Positions 24,930 to 34,190 of a stretch of 64,000 nt of DNA are shown piece after piece. The notes below the pieces were generated by a model that was not told where the DNA came from, made no database searches, and saw only the letters and a program-made list of their open reading frames with translations. The translations under genes were made by a program, and so were the position numbers. This stretch comes from Bacteroidia bacterium (GTDB lineage: Bacteria > Bacteroidota > Bacteroidia > JAIBAJ01). Each line of letters begins with the position of its first letter. Within the stretch, counting starts at the first letter, position 1. The stretch covers positions 1-64,000 of the forward strand of contig JAIBAJ010000006.1 of the NCBI GenBank assembly GCA_019695265.1. Direction: 5' to 3'.

Positions 24930-26234
24930 TTATTTTTTTAGTCTTGGGTCAAGCGCATCTCGCAATCCTTCCCCCAATAAATTGTAAATGGTTACTGTAA
25001 TAAATATTGCCAAACCCGGATAAATAACTAACCACCAGGCTTGAAAGTTTTCTCTTCCGGCATTTACCAGTGATCCCCAGGTAACTACATCCGGAGGGAC
25101 ACCAATTCCCAAAAACGACAAACCGGATTCAACCAGAATGGCTGAGGCAATTCCAAATGCGATAGCAACTAAGGCTGGTGCAATTCCATTGGGTAATGCA
25201 TGTTTGAAAATTATTCTCACTTCATTAAAACCAAGGGCTTGTCCTGCCTGAATATACTCCAGGTTTTTAATTTTTAGGAATTCAGCACGGGTAAACCTGG
25301 CAATTTCGGTCCAACTGGTTGAACCAATAATCACCATTAAAATCAAAATGGAAGGTTTGGCTATGGCGGCTATTGAAATGATTAATACCAATCTCGGAGT
25401 GGAAATCAAAATTTCAATAAAACGAGAAACAAGGCTGTCTACCGGAATAGAAACCGATTCTTTAAAAAAGGGTAAGTTTGAAAGAAGTTTTCCCAGGCGG
25501 TTAAAAAGGAAAATAATGGAAATAAAAATGAGTAAACTGATTAGAAATTGGATAAAGAATGCCCCAAATGCTGAATTAGCCAATCCATCAGCCAATTCAA
25601 AACCACGGGTCATAAAACCATAAAAATAAGCAACTATCAAACCTAGTAGGGTAAGCCAAAAAATACCCCGTTTGGTTTTTAGTTTATCATCTCCAAAATA
25701 ACCGGCCATCGCACCAAGTATTAAACCCAAAATGGTGGCAATGCCCATAGAAAAAATACCAATTGTTAATGATATCCGTGTTCCATGGATTAGTCCGGAT
25801 AATAAATCTTCGCCCCGTTTGCTGGTGCCAAGAAAATGTCTGAATCTACCCGGCATTTCTTCAGCTCCGGAAGGTCCGTTAAAAAGTTGGTCGCTTCCCG
25901 GACCGGCATAAATATTCAGTAAATCGCTTTTGCCCGGACTATAAGGAACCGGAGCCCAAATTACCTGATCCAACTCCATTTTCTTCCAATCCGCTATATC
26001 CAATTGAATGGTTGTTCCATCCAATTCATAAACCTTTTGAAAAGAAAAAGCTGGAAAAAGAGTATGGCCTTTGTACTTGGCATAGAGGGGTTGGTCGTTG
26101 GCCAGGAAAGGAGCGAATAAAGCAATTCCTGCTAAGACCAAGAAAATATATAAGGAAAGATAGGCCGGTTTGTTTTTCTTAAACTGGCTCCAAGCATAGG
26201 CACTAAAACTAAAAGACTGGTTTGGGTTACTCAC
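24930..26234 (-). CDS. ABC transporter permease, OppC/DppC-like
   Basis: A 434-residue inner-membrane permease of the peptide/nickel importer class. The family core is present: GTSKRGEDLLSGLIHGTRISL, then an EAA loop GQALGFNEVRIIFKHALPNG and a final LGEGLRDALDPRL. It is over 100 residues longer than typical OppC. One insert (about 50-110) lies in the first periplasmic loop, and a second with two extra hydrophobic segments follows the GAMAGYFGD motif (about 185-245). It starts with GTG. It partners with the OppB-like gene 23 bases upstream. Neither a binding protein nor an ATPase gene is adjacent. Confidence 0.9.
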   Translation of the reverse strand: MSNPNQSFSFSAYAWSQFKKNKPAYLSLYIFLVLAGIALFAPFLANDQPLYAKYKGHTLFPAFSFQKVYELDGTTIQLDIADWKKMELDQVIWAPVPYSPGKSDLLNIYAGPGSDQLFNGPSGAEEMPGRFRHFLGTSKRGEDLLSGLIHGTRISLTIGIFSMGIATILGLILGAMAGYFGDDKLKTKRGIFWLTLLGLIVAYFYGFMTRGFELADGLANSAFGAFFIQFLISLLIFISIIFLFNRLGKLLSNLPFFKESVSIPVDSLVSRFIEILISTPRLVLIISIAAIAKPSILILMVIIGSTSWTEIARFTRAEFLKIKNLEYIQAGQALGFNEVRIIFKHALPNGIAPALVAIAFGIASAILVESGLSFLGIGVPPDVVTWGSLVNAGRENFQAWWLVIYPGLAIFITVTIYNLLGEGLRDALDPRLKK

Positions 26235-26257
26235 TTGTTGAAGGCTGCTAGGGTTAA

Positions 26258-27754
26258 TTACTTTCCAAATGAAATTCGAGGGTCTACAATTGCGTAAAGA
26301 ATATCTGAAATTAAATAACCAACCAGGGTTAAAATTCCGGTAATGGTTAAAATAGCGATAATCATAGGATAATTCTGATCTGCAATGGCAGTAAAGGCCT
26401 CATAACCCATACCGGGAATTGTAAAAATGGTCTCTAAAATTACTGAACCACCAATTGCAGCTGGAAAAACATTGGCAAAAACAGTAATGATTGGCAATAA
26501 GGCATTTCTCAAACCATGTTTATAAATAACGGTTCGTTCAGGTAATCCTTTTGCCCTGGCGGTGCGGATATAATCCATTCCTGAAATTTCAAGCATACTC
26601 ACACGCATGGTTCTGCTTAAAAAGGCAAAAGAACCATAGGTATAACAAATTAAGGGTAAGGCAATATAGGGCAAAGTCCCAACTATTTTTTCCCACAGTC
26701 CTGCATCAGCACCAAAGCCTTCAATGGGTTGCACACCGCTTGCCGGGAAAATAAAAAGTACATCCGGATTGGCAAACAACATTAAGAGCATGGTTGCTAA
26801 CCAAAAGCTTGGCATGGAATACAAAATAAATAGAAAAACAGTGGAGCTACGGTCAAACCAGGTTCCTCTTTTTACCGCGCTTTGAATACCTAAAGGAATC
26901 GATACCAGGTAACCTAATAAAACAGCCATCATGGAAAAGAATAATGACCAACCAATTTTAGAACTTATTACATCAGAAATAGGTTGTTTGGTTTTGTAGG
27001 AAGTCCCAAAATCGCCTCGAATTACACCTTTGGTAAAAACGGCGCCTTCACCTGTTAACCAATTTCCATCTCCAAATATCCAACGGTGGTATTGGTTTTT
27101 TGGATAAAACACAATTTTGGGTATATAATTTTTCCAACCTGTTGCATTTGATTTCATGAGGCCATATTTTTCTTTGGCCATCCGGAGCTGAGGTTGCAAG
27201 GGTTTAAATAAAGCGTATTGTTGGTAGATTGCTTCTAATTTTTCAAATTTAGATTGGATAATGGTTTCATCGTAACAGCTTCTCAAGGCCAAACTTTCAA
27301 AATAGGCAGTGTTCAGTTGCTCCTTTACCTCGTTGATGGAATGTGGTAAGCAACTTAAACTATCGACCTTAATTAGAGAGTGCTCTTGATTAAGACTAAT
27401 TAAGGCCTGATAATAGGCCGAAATAGCTTCCCAATTTCCGTAGCTTGAACTTAATCTGCCCAAGGCATTTTTTTCATTCTTGTCAAAAACTTTGTACAAG
27501 GTATCCGGGTCTGCTAATGAACTTAGGGAGAAATAAAATATAGGAAGATCCAGTCCTAGCTTTTGCTTCCAAAATCTTTTTTGCTCGGCTTGGTTGGCAC
27601 TTTGGCTACCTACCTCCCCGCCAGATTGTGCGGCAACAACCATTCTTTCAACGGGGTCACCCGGCGCATTGATAATGATAACAAAAGAAATAAGGGTTAT
27701 AGCCACTAAGGTGGGAATGAAAACCAGGATTCTTTTGAAAATGTATTTTAACAT
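26258..27754 (-). CDS. ABC transporter permease, OppB/DppB-like
   Basis: A 498-residue permease. TM1 is at residues 8-30; LGLDLPIFYF near 66 and GDFGTSYKTKQPISDVI near 255 are adjacent in ordinary OppB proteins but are here separated by about 165 residues, which should form an extra periplasmic domain. The rest is standard, with SRTMRVSMLEISGMDYIRTARAKGL in pieces and the C-terminal YAIVDPRISFG. ATG 27754 is chosen over an earlier in-frame codon at 27832 because TM1 then starts at the N-terminus. Operon with the OppC-like gene. Substrate probably a peptide, but this is inference. Confidence 0.9.
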   Translation of the reverse strand: MLKYIFKRILVFIPTLVAITLISFVIIINAPGDPVERMVVAAQSGGEVGSQSANQAEQKRFWKQKLGLDLPIFYFSLSSLADPDTLYKVFDKNEKNALGRLSSSYGNWEAISAYYQALISLNQEHSLIKVDSLSCLPHSINEVKEQLNTAYFESLALRSCYDETIIQSKFEKLEAIYQQYALFKPLQPQLRMAKEKYGLMKSNATGWKNYIPKIVFYPKNQYHRWIFGDGNWLTGEGAVFTKGVIRGDFGTSYKTKQPISDVISSKIGWSLFFSMMAVLLGYLVSIPLGIQSAVKRGTWFDRSSTVFLFILYSMPSFWLATMLLMLFANPDVLFIFPASGVQPIEGFGADAGLWEKIVGTLPYIALPLICYTYGSFAFLSRTMRVSMLEISGMDYIRTARAKGLPERTVIYKHGLRNALLPIITVFANVFPAAIGGSVILETIFTIPGMGYEAFTAIADQNYPMIIAILTITGILTLVGYLISDILYAIVDPRISFGK

Positions 27755-27917
27755 AGGTTTGGAAGTGGCGAAAATACATTCAAACTCCCATTTTTTATAA
27801 GAAAAATTTGAAATCCGGACAATTTCTAACAAATGAACATTGGAATGTGACTTTTATTCCGGTTTTACTATTTCATGACACTTGATTTTCTTGTTTCTTT
27901 GTTTAAATAATCGAACA

Positions 27918-28400
27918 ATGGCAAATTTTAAACGTGTCGGTGTTTTTCCGGGTTCCTTCGATCCAATTACACTTGGTCATGAAGATATTATTAGAAGATC
28001 ATTGAGCCTTTTTGATGAAGTAGTGGTGGCAATTGGAACCAATTCGGCCAAGAATTATATGTTTACCCTGGAACAGCGGTTGGCAATGATACAGGAAGTT
28101 TTTGCCGGTGATACCCGGGTAAAGGTGGACACTTTTACCGGATTAACCGTCGATTATTGTCGTTCAAAGGATATTCGTTACATCATTCGTGGGTTACGAA
28201 CTTCTCCGGATTTTGAATTTGAAAGGGCCATAGGACAAATGAATAAAGCCATGTATCCGGAATTAGAGACGGTTTTCTACCTCACAGAACCCGGTCTAAG
28301 CGCTATCAATTCAACCATTATTAGAGATATTTTAAAAAACGGGGGCGATGTTCAAGCCTTTATTCCTCAAAGTCTAAATTTACAATCTTACGGGTACTAA
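27918..28400 (+). CDS. coaD: Phosphopantetheine adenylyltransferase
   Basis: Catalyses the penultimate step of coenzyme A synthesis, transferring AMP from ATP to 4'-phosphopantetheine. At 160 residues it is normal. Seen: nucleotidyltransferase motif FPGSFDPITLGH (TLGH at 18-21), RGLRTSPDFEFE near 92, and the C-terminal INSTIIRDI equivalent of ISSTxVR. I use ATG 27918; an upstream TTG would add 12 hydrophobic residues not found in the family. It is divergent from the permease genes and stands alone. Confidence 0.96.
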   Translation: MANFKRVGVFPGSFDPITLGHEDIIRRSLSLFDEVVVAIGTNSAKNYMFTLEQRLAMIQEVFAGDTRVKVDTFTGLTVDYCRSKDIRYIIRGLRTSPDFEFERAIGQMNKAMYPELETVFYLTEPGLSAINSTIIRDILKNGGDVQAFIPQSLNLQSYGY

Positions 28401-28438
28401 GTGAAGTTTACCAACGTTACCTATTGCAAAGCCATTGA

Positions 28439-29842
28439 ATGAGAATTTCCAAATTGTGTTTTAGTTCACTAGTCTTAATAGTAGTATTTCAAAGTAGTTT
28501 GCCTTTATATGCTCAGCATATTCAAGGCGTTGCGAAAACTTTGGCCGGAAAGAAAATTGGGCTTTATACCTATTCGGATTTTATAAGCTTTGAAGAGAAG
28601 AAGCTTGCCGAAGTGGAAGTGTCTAATACGGGCAATTTTGTGATTGATTTAAAAGTTCAAAGAACAACTTATTGTTTTCTAAAGTCCGGAACCAACTATT
28701 CCGATTTTTTTATTCAACCAGGAAAGTCCTACTCTATTATTTGGCCCGATTTTACCAAAAAACCGGATGAAGCAAGGCCCTATTTTGATAGGCAATTCAA
28801 AAAAGTTATTTTTCAAAATTTGGATAGTCTGGATTTGAATGCCAGTATTAATCGATTCAATAGCTATTATGATCAATTTCTTGAAAAAAATGCCGCAAGT
28901 TTGCTAGTTAGAGGACGTTCAGCTGAGTTGATAAAGGCCTTAAGAAGGGCAGCCTACACGCAGTTTGGTAATATAACTGATCCGGCATTTCGCAATTATG
29001 TCGACTATAATTTGGCTATTGTAGAGCAAATTACCCCTGTTCGTAAGGAAGTAATTTATTCGGCTTATATAAAAACAAAACCGGTTAGACCTTATGATCT
29101 AATGTACATGGATTTTTTTGCTCAGTTTTTTGAGAAATACCTACACAATTATGTACTTTCAAAAAAGAATCCTCAAATTTATAAGATACTGAATGCAGGA
29201 GGTCCTTGGATAAATCTGGATAATGAATTGAAAAACATACCTTTTCTGGCCAATGATAGTGTTCGTGCTCTAGTTACCCTAATCAATCTTCGAAGTTTGT
29301 TGGGAGTAAGTGGAATTCAGAAGGAGTCAGTTAAGAAGATGTTCAAATTGATCGAAAGGGAATCACCCATGGAGTTTATCAGAATCATGGCAGGTAACTT
29401 GCTGCGGCAATCACAGAACTTGGTTCAAGGTACTAAGGCTCCGGCATTTGTTTTAGAAAATAGTGAAGGTGAACAAGTAAGTTTGGATGAATTAAAGGGG
29501 AAGTTTGTTTATTTGGAGGTTACAGACCCCAATTGTTCTTCTTGTTTATCAGAATCCAAAGTAATACCTATTTATCGTAAAAAATATGGTGATAAAATTC
29601 GCTTTATAACCGTGTTATTAAAAAGTTCACAGTCGAGGGCTAAGGCTTTTAAAGAGATGAATAAGTTTGATTGGGAGGTGTTGTTTGCCCCAAGTGGAAG
29701 CGATTTCTCCGAGCTTTACGACATAAAATCAGTACCTCAATATTTTATTATTGGTCCGGATGGTAAATTCTTTCGTTCCCCGGCTGAAAAACCTAGCCAC
29801 AATGCTGAAAAGGACTTTTCGGATATTAAATTCAAATATTAA
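28439..29842 (+). CDS. TlpA-like exported thiol-disulfide protein
   Basis: A 467-residue exported protein. Signal peptide at 1-25; an N-terminal beta-rich part (about 27-110) similar to the DUF4369-like domain of Bacteroidota thioredoxin-like proteins; a helical middle (130-330); and a C-terminal thioredoxin fold (from 334, GTKAPAFVLENSEGEQ). The active site is CSSC (C366, C369) rather than the usual CxPC or CPHC, preceded by EVTDPN. The fold ends with YDIKSVPQYFIIGPDGK, with the cis-proline. It probably reduces or isomerises disulfides in the periplasm; partner unknown. Confidence 0.85.
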   Translation: MRISKLCFSSLVLIVVFQSSLPLYAQHIQGVAKTLAGKKIGLYTYSDFISFEEKKLAEVEVSNTGNFVIDLKVQRTTYCFLKSGTNYSDFFIQPGKSYSIIWPDFTKKPDEARPYFDRQFKKVIFQNLDSLDLNASINRFNSYYDQFLEKNAASLLVRGRSAELIKALRRAAYTQFGNITDPAFRNYVDYNLAIVEQITPVRKEVIYSAYIKTKPVRPYDLMYMDFFAQFFEKYLHNYVLSKKNPQIYKILNAGGPWINLDNELKNIPFLANDSVRALVTLINLRSLLGVSGIQKESVKKMFKLIERESPMEFIRIMAGNLLRQSQNLVQGTKAPAFVLENSEGEQVSLDELKGKFVYLEVTDPNCSSCLSESKVIPIYRKKYGDKIRFITVLLKSSQSRAKAFKEMNKFDWEVLFAPSGSDFSELYDIKSVPQYFIIGPDGKFFRSPAEKPSHNAEKDFSDIKFKY

Positions 29843-29854
29843 TCGAAAATAGCT

Positions 29855-30886
29855 TTATTGACCCAATAATTTAGGCCTCAATCTGCTTTTGTAAACAGCA
29901 TGTGCATGTTCTTTCGTTTTTCCTTTGCGCAAAGCAATTTGCTTTTCTAAAGGTAAGTTCAAGATGTTCTGACATTCTTTTGTGCAACAACCCTGGAATT
30001 TTTCAGCGCATTGGGGGCATTGAATAAACAGTAAGTGGCAATCGGAATTGGCACAGTTTGTATGCGTGTCGCAAGGTTCTCCGCATTGATGACACTTGCT
30101 AATGATTTCATCAGTTATTCGTTCTCCCAATCGCTCATCAAATACAAAGTTTTTTCCATGGAATTTGGATTCTAACCCTTTTTCTTTAATTTGTTGAGCA
30201 TAGGCTATAATTCCTCCATGCAATTGATTAACATCCTGGAATCCCTGATGTCTTAAATATGCACTTGCTTTTTCACACCGAATTCCTCCGGTACAATACA
30301 ACAATACTTTATCAGACTCCTTTCCTTTCAACAATTCTGTTACCATTTCCAATTCTTGCTTAAAAGTATCTGCATCCGGTAAAATGGCACCTTCAAAATG
30401 TCCAACCTCGCTTTCATAGTGGTTTCGCATATCAACTACTACTGTTCCCGGAGTTTCCATTGCTTTATTCCAATTTTCTGCATCAAGGTGTGTGCCTACA
30501 TTGGTCACATCGTAGCTGTTTTCCGGCAATCCATCTGCCACGATTCTTTCTTTTATCCGGACTATTAGTTTATAGAATGATTTCCCATCATCTTCCACTG
30601 CAATTTTAAAAGGAACCTGGTTGAATTCCTCTAGTGCATACAGTTCCTCAACAAAGGTGTCCCAATGATGTTCAGGTACAGATATTTGGGCATTAATTCC
30701 TTCTTTTGCAATGTAAACCCTTCCAAAAATACTTAACTTATTCCACTGAAGGTATAAGCGATCTCGCATTTCAACAGGATTTTGAATAATTACATATCTG
30801 TAAAAGGAAAGGGTACGACGTTTAAAAGCCTCTTTCCTGAGAAGCTCTTTTAAAACATCCTTATTAATTTTGTTGTGAAGTTGCAT
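29855..30886 (-). CDS. trhO: tRNA uridine(34) hydroxylase TrhO
   Basis: A rhodanese-domain enzyme that hydroxylates U34 in tRNA as a step to 5-(carboxy)methoxyuridine, in the cytoplasm. Order: N-terminal ferredoxin-like region (about 20-110, [14 protein letters not shown]), rhodanese domain (about 140-235) with the catalytic cysteine in [11 protein letters not shown], then a cysteine-rich C-terminal segment ([14 protein letters not shown] and [12 protein letters not shown]) likely binding zinc. Length 343 is typical. It is the last gene of a leftward run with a DedA gene 55 bases upstream. Confidence 0.95.
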   Translation of the reverse strand: MQLHNKINKDVLKELLRKEAFKRRTLSFYRYVIIQNPVEMRDRLYLQWNKLSIFGRVYIAKEGINAQISVPEHHWDTFVEELYALEEFNQVPFKIAVEDDGKSFYKLIVRIKERIVADGLPENSYDVTNVGTHLDAENWNKAMETPGTVVVDMRNHYESEVGHFEGAILPDADTFKQELEMVTELLKGKESDKVLLYCTGGIRCEKASAYLRHQGFQDVNQLHGGIIAYAQQIKEKGLESKFHGKNFVFDERLGERITDEIISKCHQCGEPCDTHTNCANSDCHLLFIQCPQCAEKFQGCCTKECQNILNLPLEKQIALRKGKTKEHAHAVYKSRLRPKLLGQ

Positions 30887-30941
30887 GCTTCAAACGAAGA
30901 AATAAACAATTAATACTATCCGGTCATAAAACCGGACTAAG

Positions 30942-31568
30942 CTATTTGCCTAGTTTAGATTTGATAATTCCAATTACCATAGGCATTAGGGATAATCCAA
31001 TAATTCCAAGTGTAAACAAGGAAAAATTATTCTTAACAAATTCCAGATTTCCAAACAAGAAACCTAGCCAAACAAAGAGATTAATCCAGAGTAGATTTCC
31101 CAAAATACTAAAACTGATAAATTTCTTATAGGTCATACTACCCACCCCGGCCACAAAGGGCGCAAAAGTGCGAATAATGGGCATGAACCGAGCAATAATA
31201 ACCGTTTTGCCTCCATGCTTTTCATAAAATTCGTGGGTTTGAATGAGGTATTCCTTCTTTAAAAAGCGAATATTCATGTCAAACACTTTAGGTCCGATGT
31301 AGTTTCCAACAAAATAATTGGTTTGGTCTCCGATAAAAGCAGCAATAAAGAGCAGTAATACCAGAATAGCCGGACTTAAATGTCCTGCCCCTGCCAAAGT
31401 GCCTGCTGCAAAAAGCAAGCTATCTCCGGGTAGAAATGGAGTTACAATCAAACCTGTTTCTGCAAAAACAATTAGGAACAATATTCCGTAGGTCCAATTT
31501 TGGTAATCCTGTACAATTTCAAATAGATGTTTATCTATGTGAAGTATAAAATCAATTAGCTGGTTCAA
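30942..31568 (-). CDS. DedA family membrane protein
   Basis: A 208-residue integral membrane protein of the DedA/SNARE-associated family. Seen: FAETGLIVTPFLPGDSLLF near 36-54, GDQTNYFVGNYIG near 80-92, and RFMPIIRTFAPFVAGVGSM near 127-145, which holds the essential arginines and the glycine-rich loop. Several members act as undecaprenyl-phosphate or phospholipid flippases, which would suit the envelope genes here. It starts with TTG at 31566-31568. The rhodanese gene ends 12 bases upstream, so they are likely cotranscribed. Confidence 0.92.
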   Translation of the reverse strand: MNQLIDFILHIDKHLFEIVQDYQNWTYGILFLIVFAETGLIVTPFLPGDSLLFAAGTLAGAGHLSPAILVLLLFIAAFIGDQTNYFVGNYIGPKVFDMNIRFLKKEYLIQTHEFYEKHGGKTVIIARFMPIIRTFAPFVAGVGSMTYKKFISFSILGNLLWINLFVWLGFLFGNLEFVKNNFSLFTLGIIGLSLMPMVIGIIKSKLGK

Positions 31569-31580
31569 GTCAATATTCTT

Positions 31581-31898
31581 TTAGGCAACTTCAATAGTTG
31601 GATCAATGCTTGCTTTCCAACCTTGCATTCCTCCTTTTAAATTATTAAGATTTTCCAAACCTAAAACGGTGGAAAGTTGTTGAACAATTACACCGGATCT
31701 TCCTCCGCTTCTACAATAAATAACGACTTCTTTATCGCGGTCTATTTCTTCTGTTCTGGACAAAACCTGACCCATAGGAATATGGTTTCCTCCAATATTG
31801 GAAACCTCTCGTTCATAGTCTTCCCGAATATCAATTAGTTGAAAGGTTTTTCCTTCGTCCATCCAGGTTTTTAATTCCTGGGCTGTTAATTCTTTCAT
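31581..31898 (-). CDS. Single-domain rhodanese
   Basis: A 105-residue rhodanese with the active cysteine in VIYCRSGGRSG (C near residue 70). It has the minimal GlpE-like length and no signal peptide, so it acts in the cytoplasm. GlpE/PspE-type rhodaneses transfer sulfane sulfur from thiosulfate to thiols. It lies 6 bases after comA and 12 before the DedA gene. Together with TrhO this puts two rhodanese domains beside a sulfite-using enzyme. Confidence 0.92.
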   Translation of the reverse strand: MKELTAQELKTWMDEGKTFQLIDIREDYEREVSNIGGNHIPMGQVLSRTEEIDRDKEVVIYCRSGGRSGVIVQQLSTVLGLENLNNLKGGMQGWKASIDPTIEVA

Positions 31899-31904
31899 AT
31901 ACCA

Positions 31905-32699
31905 TTAATTAGTTTGGTGTGCAAAGTTACTCTTTACTTCGTCAGGTAAAAAGGTAAAAAAGGTATCTCCTCTTAATCCCAACCTTAAGGTTTCTAATGG
32001 AATAACTTCATCTACCCCAATATTCCCCAAATTGACATTAGCACCAATTTGTTTAATAAACCAAACTTGTTGTGATTTCTGAGGTGCTTCCCATATAATT
32101 TTATCTTGCGGAATCTTTTCCAATATGCGATTGACCAAGGCAACGTGAGCAGTACCATTCGGACGATAAATTCCAACATTTCCACTTTCTCTTGCCTCTG
32201 CAATTACCTTCCAGCTACCTGCTTGCAATTCGTTTAACATCATACTTTTCCAACGTTGTGGATGAATTAATATACCCGCTTCTTTGGATCCAACTTCCGA
32301 TAAAACCCGGTAGTTTTTAGATAGCTTGGAAATCAACTCGCATTTTTTGTCATGGTTCACAACAATACATCCATCGGATACTTCTGCGGTATCTAAACCT
32401 AGGTTGTCCAAAAGACGCATGTAATCCTCAAATTTATTCCGTACAAAAAAGGCTTCAAATAGTGTACCTCCTAAGTAAACCTTCAAATTAGCTTCCTGAT
32501 ATAGTTTAATCTTTTCTTTCAGGTTCTTTGTCAAATAAGAAGTTCCGAAACCTAGCTTAATTAAATCCGTGTAGTCTGCAGAAGAAGAAATGAAATCTTC
32601 TGCTTGACGAAGTGAAATCCCCTTATCCATCATCATGGTTAATCCAACTTCTCTTGGCTTGCCGGGGCGATTGGGCAAATGTGAAAATTCAAAGTTCAT
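31905..32699 (-). CDS. comA: Phosphosulfolactate synthase
   Basis: A 264-residue TIM-barrel enzyme of the ComA family, which adds sulfite to phosphoenolpyruvate to make (2R)-phospho-3-sulfolactate. Hallmarks: GKPREVGLTMMMDKG near 13-27, DLIKLGFGTSYL near 44-55, and IYRPNGTAH and ANVNLGNIG in the C-terminal half. ComA is known from coenzyme M synthesis in methanogens and from sulfolactate production in Bacillus spores; its role in Bacteroidota is not settled. No comB, comC or other coenzyme M genes are present. Its ATG overlaps the stop of the TPR gene (ATGA). Confidence 0.9.
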   Translation of the reverse strand: MNFEFSHLPNRPGKPREVGLTMMMDKGISLRQAEDFISSSADYTDLIKLGFGTSYLTKNLKEKIKLYQEANLKVYLGGTLFEAFFVRNKFEDYMRLLDNLGLDTAEVSDGCIVVNHDKKCELISKLSKNYRVLSEVGSKEAGILIHPQRWKSMMLNELQAGSWKVIAEARESGNVGIYRPNGTAHVALVNRILEKIPQDKIIWEAPQKSQQVWFIKQIGANVNLGNIGVDEVIPLETLRLGLRGDTFFTFLPDEVKSNFAHQTN

Positions 32700-34096
32700 T
32701 TTTTGTGCATTTCGATTAAATCCTGTATTTCAGACATCATTTGAGCGGGAGGATAGAACTCGAAAAGACTTTCATGCTTTTCGTAGTTGAGCTCCAACGC
32801 AGTTTGAAATACTTCAATCGCGTTTTGTTTCATCCCTAATTCCAAAAGAAAAGCTACCATTTTATAGTAGAATTCTGCTTCGTCAGGATGATTTTTAATT
32901 CCTTCTGTAATTACTTCTAAGGCTTCTAATCTTTCCTCTTGTTTAAAAAGTAGATCCGATAAGTCAATCCAAATATCAATTAATTCAGGGTCGTGGTTAG
33001 AAACATAGCGATAACTTTCGATAGCCTCTTCATGGTACCCCAGTGCTTTTTCAATATCACCCTGCAAGTAATAATAATCCGAATTGGAAGATAATTCCGT
33101 GGCTTTTTTAATATAATGATACGCTTCGTGAAATCTGCCTTGATTTTCTAAAATCATTGCAATACCATACCAGGGATCTGCATAACGCTCGTCTAGCTTA
33201 ATAGCTTTTTCATAATTAGATAAAGCCTTGTCAGCTTCGCCTAATTGTTCATGGCACTCCCCAATATAAAAATAGGTAATAGGGTCGGGGTCTTCCAGTT
33301 TTAATGCTTCGTGGTAACTTGAAATAGCCTCTCTGAATTTAAATAAATTGGCTAGGGTATTTCCTCTGTTAAAATGAGCAGATGGAAATTCGTCATCGAT
33401 TGCAATAGCGAAGTCATAGGCTTCCAATGCCTTGTCATACTCCAAATTCTTGTTTAAGAACAGACCTAAGCTATACCAACCCGACATAGAATAAGGATGC
33501 TTATCCACTACCGATTCAAAGTATTCTATGGCTTCTGTTGTTTTTTCTAATGTTTCAAAGCAAAAACCAATTTCAAAAAGAACAGCATCGTTTTCCAAAT
33601 TTATTTCTGCTGCCTTTTTCAAATTTTTTAAAGCCATTTCATATGAACCTAAGTTCTCATATTCAAAGGCAATGAACATGTATACCTCATCCGGATTTTC
33701 GGAGACCTGAACAGCTTGATTAAAACACTGTAAGGCATTTTTGTTCATGCCCATTTGACTGTAAATAGTGCCTTTTGTGATTAATACATCTGCATTGGTT
33801 GGGTCAATCGCCTCAATTTTAGCTAAAATTTCCAAAGCAGGATGATACTTGCTTTCTGCTGCCAAAAGCTGAGCTTTCCGTAATAAGAAAAACTCAGAAT
33901 AGGGATACTGGGACAAACCTCTATCAGCAGCTATTGCGGCAGTAGCTAATTTGTTTTCTTCAATACAATAGTCAATAATCAGTTCCAACTGGTCAGATTC
34001 GAAATATCCGGTAACCCCAGCCGAAATAGCCTTTTCAAACTTTTCTGTTAGTTTTTTGGCCTCCTCAAAATTGAAGCCTTCGCCGCGCTCCTCCAT
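32696..34096 (-). CDS. Tetratricopeptide repeat protein
   Basis: A 466-residue protein built of about eleven TPR units from residue 40 to the end, for example ALQCFNQAVQVSENPDEVYMFIAF and ALSNYEKAIKLDERYADPWYGIA in pieces. No signal peptide or other domain is visible, so it should be a cytoplasmic scaffold. It is the first gene of the run TPR-comA-rhodanese-dedA(-trhO), coupled to comA by a 4-base overlap. Partners cannot be told from sequence. Confidence 0.92.
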   Translation of the reverse strand: MEERGEGFNFEEAKKLTEKFEKAISAGVTGYFESDQLELIIDYCIEENKLATAAIAADRGLSQYPYSEFFLLRKAQLLAAESKYHPALEILAKIEAIDPTNADVLITKGTIYSQMGMNKNALQCFNQAVQVSENPDEVYMFIAFEYENLGSYEMALKNLKKAAEINLENDAVLFEIGFCFETLEKTTEAIEYFESVVDKHPYSMSGWYSLGLFLNKNLEYDKALEAYDFAIAIDDEFPSAHFNRGNTLANLFKFREAISSYHEALKLEDPDPITYFYIGECHEQLGEADKALSNYEKAIKLDERYADPWYGIAMILENQGRFHEAYHYIKKATELSSNSDYYYLQGDIEKALGYHEEAIESYRYVSNHDPELIDIWIDLSDLLFKQEERLEALEVITEGIKNHPDEAEFYYKMVAFLLELGMKQNAIEVFQTALELNYEKHESLFEFYPPAQMMSEIQDLIEMHKK

Positions 34097-34113
34097 TTCA
34101 ATCTTATTTTATG

Positions 34114-34121
34114 CAAAATTA
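34114..34121 (-). promoter_or_regulatory. Candidate -7 box for the TPR-comA operon
   Basis: Minus-strand TAATTTTG matches the consensus and lies 17 bases before the ATG of the TPR gene. No well-spaced -33 element is seen. Confidence 0.4.
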
Positions 34122-34190
34122 AAAAGAAGTATCCAACACTGATTCAATTAGTTTTGAACCAAATCCCGGTCTTTGTCGAAAATGTTCTTT

